Below the pieces are notes generated by a model. That model was not told the origin of the DNA, made no database searches, and saw only the letters and a program-made list of their open reading frames with translations. From an uncultured Lachnospiraceae bacterium (GTDB taxonomy: Bacteria; Bacillota; Clostridia; Lachnospirales; Lachnospiraceae), in NCBI GenBank assembly GCA_945609985.1, contig CALYZQ010000018.1:1-32061 (forward strand): a stretch of 32,061 nt of DNA, given 5' to 3'. Below are positions 8,385-16,342 of this stretch, piece by piece; the first letter of the stretch is position 1, and each line of letters opens with the position of its first letter. The position numbers were made by a program, and so were the translations under genes.

Positions 8385-8720
8385 CTATATCTGATACTTT
8401 TTCAACATTTCTTCCAAAAAAGCGGCATCCTTAGAAAGTCTGGGAATCTGCTCTGTCAGACCATCCTCTGCCATTTTGTCAATTAGGGTAAACAGCTTCT
8501 GTCCTCCCTGTTGTATTCCCTGTTGTATTCCCTGTTCTACTCCGTCCTCATATCCTCCGAGATACTCAGCCCTTCGCATCTTTTCCTTCTCTTCTGCTTC
8601 ATTATACTCGAAAATACTCATAGTCATTGCCTCCGCTTTGTTTTCCAGCAGGAAATCCTTTAGAATTCCTTTGTTAATACACTCGTTCACGGCGCTCTCC
8701 ACGGCTTCGTTTAACTGCAT
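8385..8720 (-). CDS. Stand-alone C-terminal Rpn-like protein (no nuclease domain)
   Basis: Protein of 111 residues matching only the C-terminal third of the Rpn-family protein encoded at 12029-12904. EAV..AVNECI.KGI..DFL.ENKAEA and SIFEYNEAEEKEKMR are shared nearly residue for residue, and the C-terminal EQIP.LS.DA.FL..ML.KY also matches. The PD-(D/E)XK nuclease part is absent: the leader is joined directly to a position equivalent to Met194 of the long protein. It has a helical inserted segment GIQQGIQQG. Its promoter (8829-8857), leader (8725-8822), AGGAG site 11 bases upstream and terminator are all present, so it may be a functioning small gene and not simple debris. E. coli Rpn genes are reported to make an internal C-terminal product that inhibits the full-length nuclease; that role here is inference. 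Decay is the alternative. Confidence 0.7.
   Translation of the reverse strand: MQLNEAVESAVNECINKGILKDFLLENKAEAMTMSIFEYNEAEEKEKMRRAEYLGGYEDGVEQGIQQGIQQGGQKLFTLIDKMAEDGLTEQIPRLSKDAAFLEEMLKKYQI
8506..8541 (-). repeat. Three 12-bp tandem units inside the short Rpn-like gene
   Basis: On the plus strand CCCTGTTGTATT occurs twice, followed by a third diverged copy CCCTGTTCTACT. It encodes the repeated GIQQ units. It is absent from the full-length paralogue and may vary in copy number between strains. Confidence 0.7.
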
Positions 8721-8724
8721 CCCG

Positions 8725-8822
8725 TCAAAATCTCCTGCTTTTAATTTATTTTGTGATTAAAAGCATAGATTTCGTGAATTTAGAATTTGAGAAATTCGTT
8801 AGAACGTTAGAATATATGCTTT
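8725..8822 (-). repeat. Conserved 5' leader of Rpn genes, copy 1
   Basis: The 63-bp core 8760-8822 differs from copy 2 (13030-13091) at three positions. It is bounded by AAAGCATA and TATGCTTT, which would pair in RNA as a closing stem. Conservation continues to the AGGAGA site (TCAAAATCTCCTGCTT on the plus strand). The promoter upstream places the transcript start at about the AAAGCATA end, so this is probably a structured 5' untranslated region. Confidence 0.65.
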
Positions 8823-8828
8823 GACTAA

Positions 8829-8857
8829 ATAATACCATATCCCTGTCTAAAATACAA
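8829..8857 (-). promoter_or_regulatory. Promoter of the short Rpn-like gene
   Basis: Minus strand: TTGTAT (8852-8857), 17 bases, TATTAT (8829-8834). It has the same position relative to the conserved leader as the promoter of the full-length Rpn gene. Confidence 0.55.
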
Positions 8858-8897
8858 GCATTACATTACAATATATTGTACATTCCTAAAATAAATA

Positions 8898-8921
8898 GGA
8901 GCCGCACAATCGTACGGCTCC
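8898..8921 (-). terminator. Terminator of the MacB-like exporter gene
   Basis: GGAGCCG (8898-8904) and CGGCTCC (8915-8921) form a stem that extends to 10 bp with a wobble pair around a GATT loop. On the minus strand it is followed by TATTTATTTT. It lies 10 bases past the stop at 8931. Confidence 0.75.
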
Positions 8922-8930
8922 ATAACTAAT

Positions 8931-11900
8931 TTATTCAGTTCTCAGTGCCACCACAGGGTCTTTCTTCGCTGCACTTCTGGAGGGGATAATACCCGCAAAC
9001 AGCGTCAACAGCACACTGATTCCAATCAGTACAAGCGCAACCGATAACGGCAAAATCGCATTCAGATTACCGATACCCGTAACTGCATGTAAAATCAGGT
9101 TAATCGGGATACACAGCAGATATGTAATCAACACGCCCAAAGCGCCCGCCGAAAAACCAATCATAACAGTCTCCGCATTAAACATACTGGATACATTTTT
9201 CTTGGATGCTCCGATAGCACGCAGGATACCGATTTCCTTGGTACGCTCCTGCACGGATATCAAGGTAATAACACCAATCATAATGGATGAAACAATCAAT
9301 GAAATAGCCACAAACGCAATCAATACATAGGTAATAGCATTGATAATAGTAGTAACGGAGGACATCATTAATCCCACATAATCTGTATATGTGATTTCCT
9401 CCAATTCCTCTACGCTATCATTGTAAGCAGCAATCGCCTCCTCAATCACATCCTTCTTTTCAAAGGAGGATGCATAGAGATTAATGGTTGCCGGATCTTC
9501 TATATCCACATAGCCCAATTCTCTCAGATTGTACTCGTAGGTTGAATCTGAAAATTCAAGAACTTCATCATGATAGGTTACCATCTGCTCCTCAGTATAA
9601 CTGTCTATAGCCATATTCAGGGCTCCGGCTAACTGCAGGGGGCTCATAGTACCAAGCTGAGCTGCCACCTGCGATGCATACTGCATCTTAGTCTGCTCCA
9701 CCACCATCTGTGTGAACAGTTCTTCAATATCCTCATCCGACATGGCTGAGATATAATCCTGTATCTCCTTCTGAGCCATACCCATCTGTGCAGTCATGGC
9801 TTGCAGCATGGTCTCTTCCATGTCTGTTCTCGTCATGTTGCTCATAGTCTGTTCAACAATTTTATCCAGCTCTTCCTTCGCAGGAATACTCATAATTTTC
9901 ACATAAGCGGAAGCCTTACCCGCCTCATCCAGGGAAGCTATATAGTCCTTAAATTCTGCTACCTTCTGCTCCTCTGTCATATTTCCGGTATTCTCTTTAA
10001 AAGGCAAACCGGTAAAGATATCTGTAGAAGCATCTGCAAGCTGCGCTTTAATTGCCTCAGAATCCTTAGATTCTTCAATTACATACTTGGTCAGCTCACT
10101 TGTATAGCCGATAGTTCCGGTAAGCATTGCCGAAACAGCATCCTCATTGGGACGGATAATACCGGAAACCTTTAATGCCGTACCGTTATCATATAAATAC
10201 TTAAGTCCTGTCTGCGTATCACGCAAATCTGTATACAATCCGGTGTTTTCATCCAGCGTAAAACAATCGGAATTCAAAATCACCTTAAATTCCATATCAC
10301 AGATTTCTTCAAAGCTCCAGCTCTGCGCAGTGTTCTCAATAGAGGTACCATTCATAGCTGCATCTGCAAGCGCATTAATTTCTTCCTTCGTCTTGAGTCC
10401 CAATGCATACAGTACCATGTCATCAATTTCATTCTTCTCATCTACCACCAGCACAATTTCATTATACTCGGTAGGCCAGGAGCCATAAATCACATCATAC
10501 TGCTTTTCAAGCAGGGGACTTACAAGCTTTCCATTGTCACCGGGAAGCATTTCCTGCCATAAAACAGCACCTTTACTCATGGGCGACATGCTCTGCATGG
10601 AGCCCGACATTCCTCCCATGTTCATCATGGAGGACATATCCATTCCAAAATACTCAATCAAAAGCTCCTGTAAAAGCGCCTGTGTATCGGAACGGATAAT
10701 CACGCCGTCCACGCTCTCTGTGTAAACCAGCATATCCAAATCATAGGTATACTGCACGCCGCTGATGGCATCCTTCAAGCCCAGCTCGCCGTTTTCATCT
10801 GCTCGCTGTGCCTCCAGCCAGGATTTAAACGCCTTCAAATCATTCTCCGTAGCCTCTAAGGAATTCAGTGCATTAATCATCTCGTAAATCATACCCTTGG
10901 GATACACCGCATCCTTTTCATGCTCCGTATCGGATTCTGCCAAATCCATAAAGGTCACAAGCAACGTACCCATATCCAAATGCTGGGATTCCAACATAAG
11001 CGGGTAGGAGGAAAGGGTATCCTCCTGCACGGTATCAATGTAGGTAGTCATACCCTTGGACACCGCAAAAATCAAAGCAATACCGATAATACCAATACTT
11101 CCCGCAAAGGACGTAAGTAAGGTACGTCCCTTCTTGGTAAACAAGTTCTTTAGGGAAAGACCAAAGGAGGTTCTAAGAGACATGGAAGGCTTTTTGATAT
11201 TTTTCTCCTTCTCTGCTTTTGCTACCTGCTTCTCGGTCTCCCGCTTATATTCTTCTTCGGAAAGAGGTGCTGTATCATCCTTAATCTCACCGTCCAGCAT
11301 ACGGATAATACGTGTGGAATAGGTCTCTGCCAGGTCCGGGTTGTGTGTAACCATAATGACCAGACGGTCCTTTGCCACCTCTTTTAAGATTTCCATAACC
11401 TGTACGCTTGTCTGGGTATCCAACGCACCGGTAGGCTCATCAGCTAATATAATATCCGGGTTATTTACCAAAGCTCTGGCAATGGCAACTCGCTGCATCT
11501 GACCACCGGACATCTCGGAGGGCTTCTTCTTCAGCTGGTCGCCGAGACCAACTTCCTCCAGCACCTGCTTTGCACGCTTCCTGCGCTCTGCCTTAGACAC
11601 ACCTGAAAGGCTCAATGCCAGCTCCACATTCTGAAGTACACTCTGATGAAGAATCAGATTATAGCTCTGGAATACAAATCCTACAGAATAGTTTCTGTAG
11701 GAATCCCAGTCTCTGTCCTTAAAATTCTTTGTAGACCTGCCGTTGATAACCAGGTCTCCTTCTGTATATTGATCCAGACCTCCGATAATATTTAACATGG
11801 TGGTCTTTCCACAGCCGGAGGGCCCCAATATGGATACAAATTCACTCTCACGGAATTGTAAACTGATTCCTTTTAAAGCTTCAACCTTTCCGTCTCCGGC

Positions 11901-11936
11901 GGAATACTCCTTTTTTATGCTCTTAAGCTCTAGCAT
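8931..11936 (-). CDS. MacB/FtsX-type ABC transporter, fused ATPase and permease
   Basis: Membrane protein of 1001 residues. Residues 1-225 are a MacB/LolD-type ATPase: Walker A GPSGCGKTT (38-46), Q-loop VFQSYNL, signature MSGGQ (142-146), Walker B DIILADEPTGALD (161-173) and H-loop His198. A charged linker (225-250) leads to the first membrane helix (about 273-292). A large external region of about 550 residues follows, rich in acidic and helical stretches, and then three helices of an FtsX domain (about 860-995) with VQERTKEIGILRAIGASK. Such proteins act as dimeric mechanotransmission exporters or release factors, not import pumps. Residues 432-453 hold nine methionines. It has its own promoter and terminator, so it is a single-gene unit. 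The substrate is unknown. Confidence 0.88.
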   Translation of the reverse strand: MLELKSIKKEYSAGDGKVEALKGISLQFRESEFVSILGPSGCGKTTMLNIIGGLDQYTEGDLVINGRSTKNFKDRDWDSYRNYSVGFVFQSYNLILHQSVLQNVELALSLSGVSKAERRKRAKQVLEEVGLGDQLKKKPSEMSGGQMQRVAIARALVNNPDIILADEPTGALDTQTSVQVMEILKEVAKDRLVIMVTHNPDLAETYSTRIIRMLDGEIKDDTAPLSEEEYKRETEKQVAKAEKEKNIKKPSMSLRTSFGLSLKNLFTKKGRTLLTSFAGSIGIIGIALIFAVSKGMTTYIDTVQEDTLSSYPLMLESQHLDMGTLLVTFMDLAESDTEHEKDAVYPKGMIYEMINALNSLEATENDLKAFKSWLEAQRADENGELGLKDAISGVQYTYDLDMLVYTESVDGVIIRSDTQALLQELLIEYFGMDMSSMMNMGGMSGSMQSMSPMSKGAVLWQEMLPGDNGKLVSPLLEKQYDVIYGSWPTEYNEIVLVVDEKNEIDDMVLYALGLKTKEEINALADAAMNGTSIENTAQSWSFEEICDMEFKVILNSDCFTLDENTGLYTDLRDTQTGLKYLYDNGTALKVSGIIRPNEDAVSAMLTGTIGYTSELTKYVIEESKDSEAIKAQLADASTDIFTGLPFKENTGNMTEEQKVAEFKDYIASLDEAGKASAYVKIMSIPAKEELDKIVEQTMSNMTRTDMEETMLQAMTAQMGMAQKEIQDYISAMSDEDIEELFTQMVVEQTKMQYASQVAAQLGTMSPLQLAGALNMAIDSYTEEQMVTYHDEVLEFSDSTYEYNLRELGYVDIEDPATINLYASSFEKKDVIEEAIAAYNDSVEELEEITYTDYVGLMMSSVTTIINAITYVLIAFVAISLIVSSIMIGVITLISVQERTKEIGILRAIGASKKNVSSMFNAETVMIGFSAGALGVLITYLLCIPINLILHAVTGIGNLNAILPLSVALVLIGISVLLTLFAGIIPSRSAAKKDPVVALRTE

Positions 11937-11973
11937 ATTTTTGCTTCCTTTCTGGAATACATTTCATTACTTC

Positions 11974-12002
11974 ATTAAAACGCATTCACCTTTTGCCGTC
12001 AA
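11974..12002 (-). promoter_or_regulatory. Promoter of the MacB-like exporter gene
   Basis: Minus strand: TTGACG (11997-12002), 17 bases, TTTAAT (11974-11979), about 38 bases before the ATG at 11936. GGAAG precedes the start. Confidence 0.6.
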
Positions 12003-12028
12003 GAGTGTAGATTTGTTTTTATATATTT

Positions 12029-12904
12029 TTAATTTTCTCTCGATTTATACTTTGCGAGCATTTTCTGCAGAAAATCTGCATCTTGAGACAACTTTGGTAT
12101 CTGCTCTGCCAGACCATCTGCTGTCATTCTGTCAATAACAGTCAACAAATGTTCCATCCCTGCGGCATACTCCGCCTTACGCATCTTTTCCTTCTCTTCT
12201 GCCTCATTATACTCAAAGATACTCATACTTACTGCCTCCGCTTTGTTCTCACGCAAAAAATCTGCCATAATTCCCTTTTCAATACATTCATTAACGGCAT
12301 GCTCCACAGCTTCACTCAACTTCATCCCCTGCTCATCCATATAATACCGCACACAGTTTACATACTGCATATATTCCCGAAGCGTCCTACAGCTTTCCAT
12401 TAGTTCTCTATTGTTTCCTGAATTAATATTCAAAACCGTGACTTTTAATTCCAGTTCCGGGTCCAGTTCATCCGTATGATACGCATCCGAAAGTTTCAAC
12501 ACTTCCTTCTCCGGACGTTTTTCCTTACCGTTATAAAACACCAAAAACCGTAGGGCTGGAATCTTAACTAAAGTGGATGCATAGATACTGACATCCTTTT
12601 CAAGCTTCTGATACTCATTTGCCACATACAACAAATCTCTCAGGGGCATATTGGGATTATACGTGGATTGATGCTCGTACAGGTACAAATGCATGTCAAT
12701 GATAAAAGCAAGGTCATTTTTCATACTCATGTAAATAGCATTCTCCAACGTGACAATCCGCAATGCCGCAGGATCAGTATAATGAGTGTGATTCATGGCA
12801 TTGTAAAGTTCCAACAGCTTCTTCTTGTCACGGAAAAGCATGCTGAACACAGTGCTCTTAAATTCGCGGTTAGTAGTTACAGGTAGTGCTTCTTTGTTTT
12901 TCAT
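12029..12904 (-). CDS. Rpn-family PD-(D/E)XK nuclease (putative transposase family)
   Basis: Protein of 291 residues of the Rpn (recombination-promoting nuclease) group, often annotated as PD-(D/E)XK nuclease family transposase. The N-terminal half has the expected nuclease core: NDLAFIID with Asp64/Asp70, then LYLYEHQS with Glu77-His78-Gln79, and FLVFYNGKEKRPEK. The C-terminal third (from about residue 190) is charged and helical and matches the stand-alone product of 8385-8720. The start is the ATG at 12904 with AAAGGAGG five bases upstream; an in-frame TTG at 12985 would add 27 residues, with its nearest AGGAG about 15 bases away. Rpn proteins are DNA nucleases that in E. coli promote RecA-independent recombination and restrict phage. 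Met194 corresponds to the start of the short paralogue. Confidence 0.85.
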   Translation of the reverse strand: MKNKEALPVTTNREFKSTVFSMLFRDKKKLLELYNAMNHTHYTDPAALRIVTLENAIYMSMKNDLAFIIDMHLYLYEHQSTYNPNMPLRDLLYVANEYQKLEKDVSIYASTLVKIPALRFLVFYNGKEKRPEKEVLKLSDAYHTDELDPELELKVTVLNINSGNNRELMESCRTLREYMQYVNCVRYYMDEQGMKLSEAVEHAVNECIEKGIMADFLRENKAEAVSMSIFEYNEAEEKEKMRKAEYAAGMEHLLTVIDRMTADGLAEQIPKLSQDADFLQKMLAKYKSREN

Positions 12905-12994
12905 GATGTCCTCCTTTGCAGGAGAGATGAAATCCAAGTTCAAAACACACATCACGTATCTCACCACGTGCCGCCAGCCTCTCAAACCCGCAAT

Positions 12995-13091
12995 TCAAAA
13001 TCTCCTGCTTAAAAATTGTTTTGTGAATTAAAGCATAGATTTCGTGAATTTAGAATTTGAGAATTCGTAAGAACGTCAGAATATATGCTTT
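12995..13091 (-). repeat. Conserved 5' leader of Rpn genes, copy 2
   Basis: Counterpart of 8725-8822; the core at 13030-13091 is 62 bp. The AAAGCATA and TATGCTTT ends are at 13030-13037 and 13084-13091. With the promoter at 13098-13126 the RNA would begin at about 13091, so the terminal stem would lie at the very 5' end. Between this leader and the chosen start at 12904 lie about 90 further leader bases that copy 1 has lost. Confidence 0.65.
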
Positions 13092-13097
13092 GGATTG

Positions 13098-13126
13098 AGT
13101 ATAGCACATTATTTTATATAATTCAA
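13098..13126 (-). promoter_or_regulatory. Promoter of the full-length Rpn gene
   Basis: Minus strand: TTGAAT (13121-13126), 17 bases, TATACT (13098-13103), directly in front of the conserved leader. Confidence 0.6.
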
Positions 13127-13167
13127 TATATTCTTATTCATTTTTTTGTTATATTTTGTATAGAAGA

Positions 13168-13190
13168 AAGAGTGGCAGTTGCCACTCTTT
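13168..13190 (-). terminator. Terminator of the secreted repeat protein gene
   Basis: AAAGAGTGGCA and TGCCACTCTTT form a near-perfect hairpin four bases after the stop at 13195. On the minus strand it ends in TTTCTTCTAT. Confidence 0.75.
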
Positions 13191-13194
13191 CCTT

Positions 13195-14877
13195 TTATCC
13201 TCTTGGAATCTCATTTCCATTCTTGTCATATGTCACGGATGTCTGTACTCCATTTTCGTCATAAGAGTATTCCGTCCGATATGCCAGTTCATCATTCTCA
13301 TCATACTCTAAATCTCTAATACTAACCGCTGTTTCACCGTACTCATACTCAAATACCGCGCGATTAACCTGATTTCCCTCCGCATCATACCTTGCAGATT
13401 CGGTCGTAACATTATATTCATCATTCATATTCTGCCAAAACCAACTGCCGTCTCCATAATGAATTTCAAACCTGTACGCATTGTTGCAACCACTCCGGAA
13501 GAAGAAGACTTCTCTTCTGCCATCCTCACTAATCGTTTCCCATTTCAGCATATTTCCTTCCATGTCATACTCGAACGTTCTCCGAGTTCTACCATTCTCA
13601 TCTATGAGATATTCTACATATCCGGTCTCACTATACTCATATTTTATAAGCTGAGTCATGCTTCCTTCCGCATCATAACTATATTTCCTAATGATTCTGT
13701 CTACTTCATCATACTGGTATTCAACACGGGAATTCAAATTCCACTGTGCATCATACTTCAAATGGTCTGTCATTGAACCATTTGCATTATATCTGTATTC
13801 GTCTTTGCTATCATCCGCACGACAGTATATTTCCTTTATTAAATTGCCAGCCTTATCATAATAGCATTCCCATGATTTATTATATGCGTTATAAAAATAC
13901 AATGCCTCATACGATTTAAGTCCTTCTTCATCATATGTAATCACACTTGCTTTATTACCATCGCCATCATATTCAATCTCCTGCCACTGTGTAACATTAT
14001 CATTTTCATCATACCATGTAATATTAATCTCTTGCTTATTCAGATTATAGTAAACAATTGACTTGGGAATATTGTTCATGTTGATTATTATTCGCATATA
14101 TAATTTTCCATTTTCGTCAAACTCATCTTCTACACTGTAATCAAAACTGCCGTCCTCATGATATAATACCGATTTTACTAAAACGCCATCAACATAGAAA
14201 CATTCCATCTTCAAAACATCATTTGCATAGTACCAATTGCCCTTTACATAATCGCCCTGCTCATTATATTCTTCAATGATATACGTTCCATCCTCAAAAT
14301 CTGTTCTGACTGTATGCGCACCCTGCTCCTCATCAGACACGTCCGGTTTAGGTGTAGATGCTACTTCCTCCTGCTTTCTGATTTCCTCCTGACGTCTTAC
14401 CTCCTGATAAACCTTGGACGCTTCCTGTCTGTTCTCATTGATACCAAAGGTCTGATAATGCTCTGCGATTGCCACAAAATCATTACCAAAGGCTTCCTCT
14501 ATATCGTCATAGGCTTCCACATAAGCCGCAATGTCAAAATCTGTTCCGTTATCACGCTTTTCCTTGATACCGTAGGTGAAGTAATGGTCAACATAAGCAT
14601 CCCAGTTGTCACCAAACGCAGTATCCAAATCTTCGTACCCTTCACGATACTTCACCACATCAATAATAGGATTCATTGACCTGCCCTCATTGATACCATA
14701 GGTCAGATAATGATCATATAACGCTTCTTCGTCATACCCAAAAGCATCATACAAATCCTTGTACTGATTCGCATAATACTTGGCGTTAAAAATGTCTTTT
14801 AATCCTGCCGCATTTGCACTTACTCCAAATGAGCAGAAAGCCAGCAATGCTACTAAAGCTACAATTTTTCTTTTCAT
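13195..14877 (-). CDS. Secreted repeat protein of unknown function
   Basis: Exported protein of 560 residues. Residues 1-24 are a clear signal peptide (MKRK, hydrophobic core, cleavage near ANA/AG). Three copies of a roughly 38-residue repeat follow at about 28-66, 71-108 and 113-150. Each has an aromatic YxxxYxD(L/I) start, an AFG motif, an HY pair and a closing (Y/F)GI.E.R. A charged linker (151-190) leads to a long series of short beta-hairpin units of the type EYD.EGN, like the YD/toxin_RHS-type or MORN-like repeats of surface proteins. There is no LPXTG, membrane anchor or enzyme motif. GGAGGA precedes the ATG at 14877. I do not recognise a defined function; a wall-associated or carbohydrate-binding role is a guess. 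Confidence 0.8.
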   Translation of the reverse strand: MKRKIVALVALLAFCSFGVSANAAGLKDIFNAKYYANQYKDLYDAFGYDEEALYDHYLTYGINEGRSMNPIIDVVKYREGYEDLDTAFGDNWDAYVDHYFTYGIKEKRDNGTDFDIAAYVEAYDDIEEAFGNDFVAIAEHYQTFGINENRQEASKVYQEVRRQEEIRKQEEVASTPKPDVSDEEQGAHTVRTDFEDGTYIIEEYNEQGDYVKGNWYYANDVLKMECFYVDGVLVKSVLYHEDGSFDYSVEDEFDENGKLYMRIIINMNNIPKSIVYYNLNKQEINITWYDENDNVTQWQEIEYDGDGNKASVITYDEEGLKSYEALYFYNAYNKSWECYYDKAGNLIKEIYCRADDSKDEYRYNANGSMTDHLKYDAQWNLNSRVEYQYDEVDRIIRKYSYDAEGSMTQLIKYEYSETGYVEYLIDENGRTRRTFEYDMEGNMLKWETISEDGRREVFFFRSGCNNAYRFEIHYGDGSWFWQNMNDEYNVTTESARYDAEGNQVNRAVFEYEYGETAVSIRDLEYDENDELAYRTEYSYDENGVQTSVTYDKNGNEIPRG

Positions 14878-14939
14878 CTGTATTCCTCCATTTAACCTGT
14901 GTGCATATTTGAAGTCTATATTTTAACTTCATTTCCAAT

Positions 14940-14977
14940 ATTATACATCTAATTTAACTTATATTCAAGTATTTGAA
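14940..14977 (-). promoter_or_regulatory. Promoter of the secreted protein gene with overlapping palindrome
   Basis: Minus strand: TTGAAT (14963-14968), 17 bases, TATAAT (14940-14945). The palindrome TTCAA-4-TTGAA (14964-14977) overlaps the -35 box and lies inside a wider imperfect dyad beginning ACTTA and ending TAAGT. It could be bound by the XRE regulator encoded divergently at 15035. Confidence 0.55.
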
Positions 14978-15034
14978 CATAATATTTAAGTACAAATTAA
15001 ATTTTTTCATTGAATATTGAAAGGAATTACAGAT

Positions 15035-15406
15035 ATGTACACAGATTTTGGTGAAAATTTGAAAAGAATTCGTAAAAAACTACATTTATCACAAGAACAG
15101 TTGGGACAAAAATGTGGTGTCAGCGGTGCTGCCATCAGCAAATATGAAAGTGGTGCTGCTTATCCCTCTTTAGAAATAGCTCTGGCTTTAGCTCAATTAC
15201 TAAATGTATCTCTTGACACGCTGTTCAGCACAGAGCCTCGAAACTCAGTTTCTGTTTCCGGTCTTACGGAAGAACAGGCAGAAATAATCCTTCAACTCAC
15301 AGAGCAGTTTCGAACACAAAATATTCGAAAAACAGAGCAGTTTGCCGGTGAGCAATATGAGTTAATCGGGAAAATCGTTAGCCGCCTTATTTCCCATACC
15401 TCCTAA
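15035..15406 (+). CDS. XRE-family transcriptional regulator
   Basis: Small DNA-binding protein of 123 residues. Residues about 5-62 form a Cro/C1-type HTH: FGENLKRIRKKLHLSQEQLG, CGVSGAAISKYESG, YPSLEIALALAQLLNVSLD. The C-terminal 50 residues are helical (EEQAEIILQLTEQF), perhaps for oligomerisation. The start is the ATG at 15035 because AAAGGAA lies about nine bases upstream; an in-frame TTG at 15017 is less likely. Its position head-to-head with the secreted protein gene, with a palindrome in the shared region, suggests control of that gene. Confidence 0.85.
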   Translation: MYTDFGENLKRIRKKLHLSQEQLGQKCGVSGAAISKYESGAAYPSLEIALALAQLLNVSLDTLFSTEPRNSVSVSGLTEEQAEIILQLTEQFRTQNIRKTEQFAGEQYELIGKIVSRLISHTS

Positions 15407-15427
15407 ATATGCGTATGAAATAAATTA

Positions 15428-15456
15428 CCTCTTTTGGTCTCCATAACCGAAAGGGG
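15428..15456 (+). terminator. Possible terminator between convergent xre and GT2 genes
   Basis: CCTCTTTTGG (15428-15437) can pair with CCGAAAGGGG (15447-15456), with wobbles. A T-rich stretch follows only after about 16 bases on the plus strand, so this is a weak candidate. Confidence 0.35.
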
Positions 15457-15471
15457 TGTACTTATCTTAGT

Positions 15472-16329
15472 CTATTTTTTGTTATACATCTTCGCCGTCA
15501 GCCTATGATACACTCCCGCAAACCGCTTACTGTTTGCCAGCTTCGTGCGCAGAGGTGCCAGGGTAAGCAATAAAATCGCCTTATACTTAAACAACTCTCC
15601 CTTACTCATATAGCGGGCTGTGATTTCCTTATGCTCTGCCTTGGAGCGCTTCAGATTCTCCTTGGTCTCGGAGTAACCACCACCCTCATAGTCTGCCACC
15701 GTGACATCCAGATATACCATCTTGGCACCGCCCTTGTAGTAACACCACAGAAAGTGCTCGTAGTCGCCTCTGATTTTAAACCTAATTTCAAAAGGCTTCT
15801 CTTTACAAAGGCTTGCATCATAAATACAGGACTGATGACAGGGCACATTGCGGTAACAGGTAAAGCCGTTAATCACAGGTGCGGGGGTAATCCATGAATC
15901 CGTCTTTTCATTGTACAGATTGCCGTAGACAATCAACCTGGGGGACTTAGCATTATCTGCTGACACATCCTGTTGGCGCGCCATGCCCTCTTGTGCATTC
16001 TCGTTCTCCTGCTCCTCTCCTCGGATACACGCATCCACTTTCGTAAGCACCGTACCGTCATGGAAGCTGTCTCCACAGTTTAAGAAAATAATATATTCAC
16101 CCTTTGCATATCCCACCGCCTGGTTCATAGCATCGTAAATACTTTTATCCTGCTCTACATAGAGCCGTATTCTCTCATCCTTGCGCATTCCTTCTATGGA
16201 GCCGTCTTTACTGCCGCCGTCCTTTACCACGACCTCATAGTCCTGAAAGTCCTGGGCAAAAATACTGTCAAGGGTATCATTCAATTTATCGCCTGCATTC
16301 AGGCACACTACAATAATCGAAAAACGCAT
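15472..16329 (-). CDS. Family 2 glycosyltransferase
   Basis: Protein of 285 residues with a GT-A fold start: FSIIVVCLNAGDKLNDTLDSIFAQ, the VKDGGSKDGS nucleotide-sugar loop and YIIFLNCGDSFHD, which carries the DxD-like metal site. The region IRGDYEHFLWCYYKGG is typical of WcaA/EpsH-like transferases that take a sugar nucleotide and decorate an envelope polysaccharide. An acidic, Gln/Asn-rich insertion (about 105-130) is not part of the fold. The ATG lies 13 bases after the stop of the HAD-CPBP gene, so it is the last gene of the mraY-greA operon. Donor and acceptor are unknown. Confidence 0.82.
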   Translation of the reverse strand: MRFSIIVVCLNAGDKLNDTLDSIFAQDFQDYEVVVKDGGSKDGSIEGMRKDERIRLYVEQDKSIYDAMNQAVGYAKGEYIIFLNCGDSFHDGTVLTKVDACIRGEEQENENAQEGMARQQDVSADNAKSPRLIVYGNLYNEKTDSWITPAPVINGFTCYRNVPCHQSCIYDASLCKEKPFEIRFKIRGDYEHFLWCYYKGGAKMVYLDVTVADYEGGGYSETKENLKRSKAEHKEITARYMSKGELFKYKAILLLTLAPLRTKLANSKRFAGVYHRLTAKMYNKK

Positions 16330-16342
16330 CGGTCAAACCTTT

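Noticed and set aside
8506..8541. CRISPR-like short repeats
   Set aside because: Units are 12 bp, directly adjacent and inside a coding frame, with no spacers.
12905..12985. N-terminal extension of the Rpn gene from a TTG
   Set aside because: The ATG at 12904 has AAAGGAGG at ideal spacing, whereas the TTG is about 15 bases from its nearest AGGAG.
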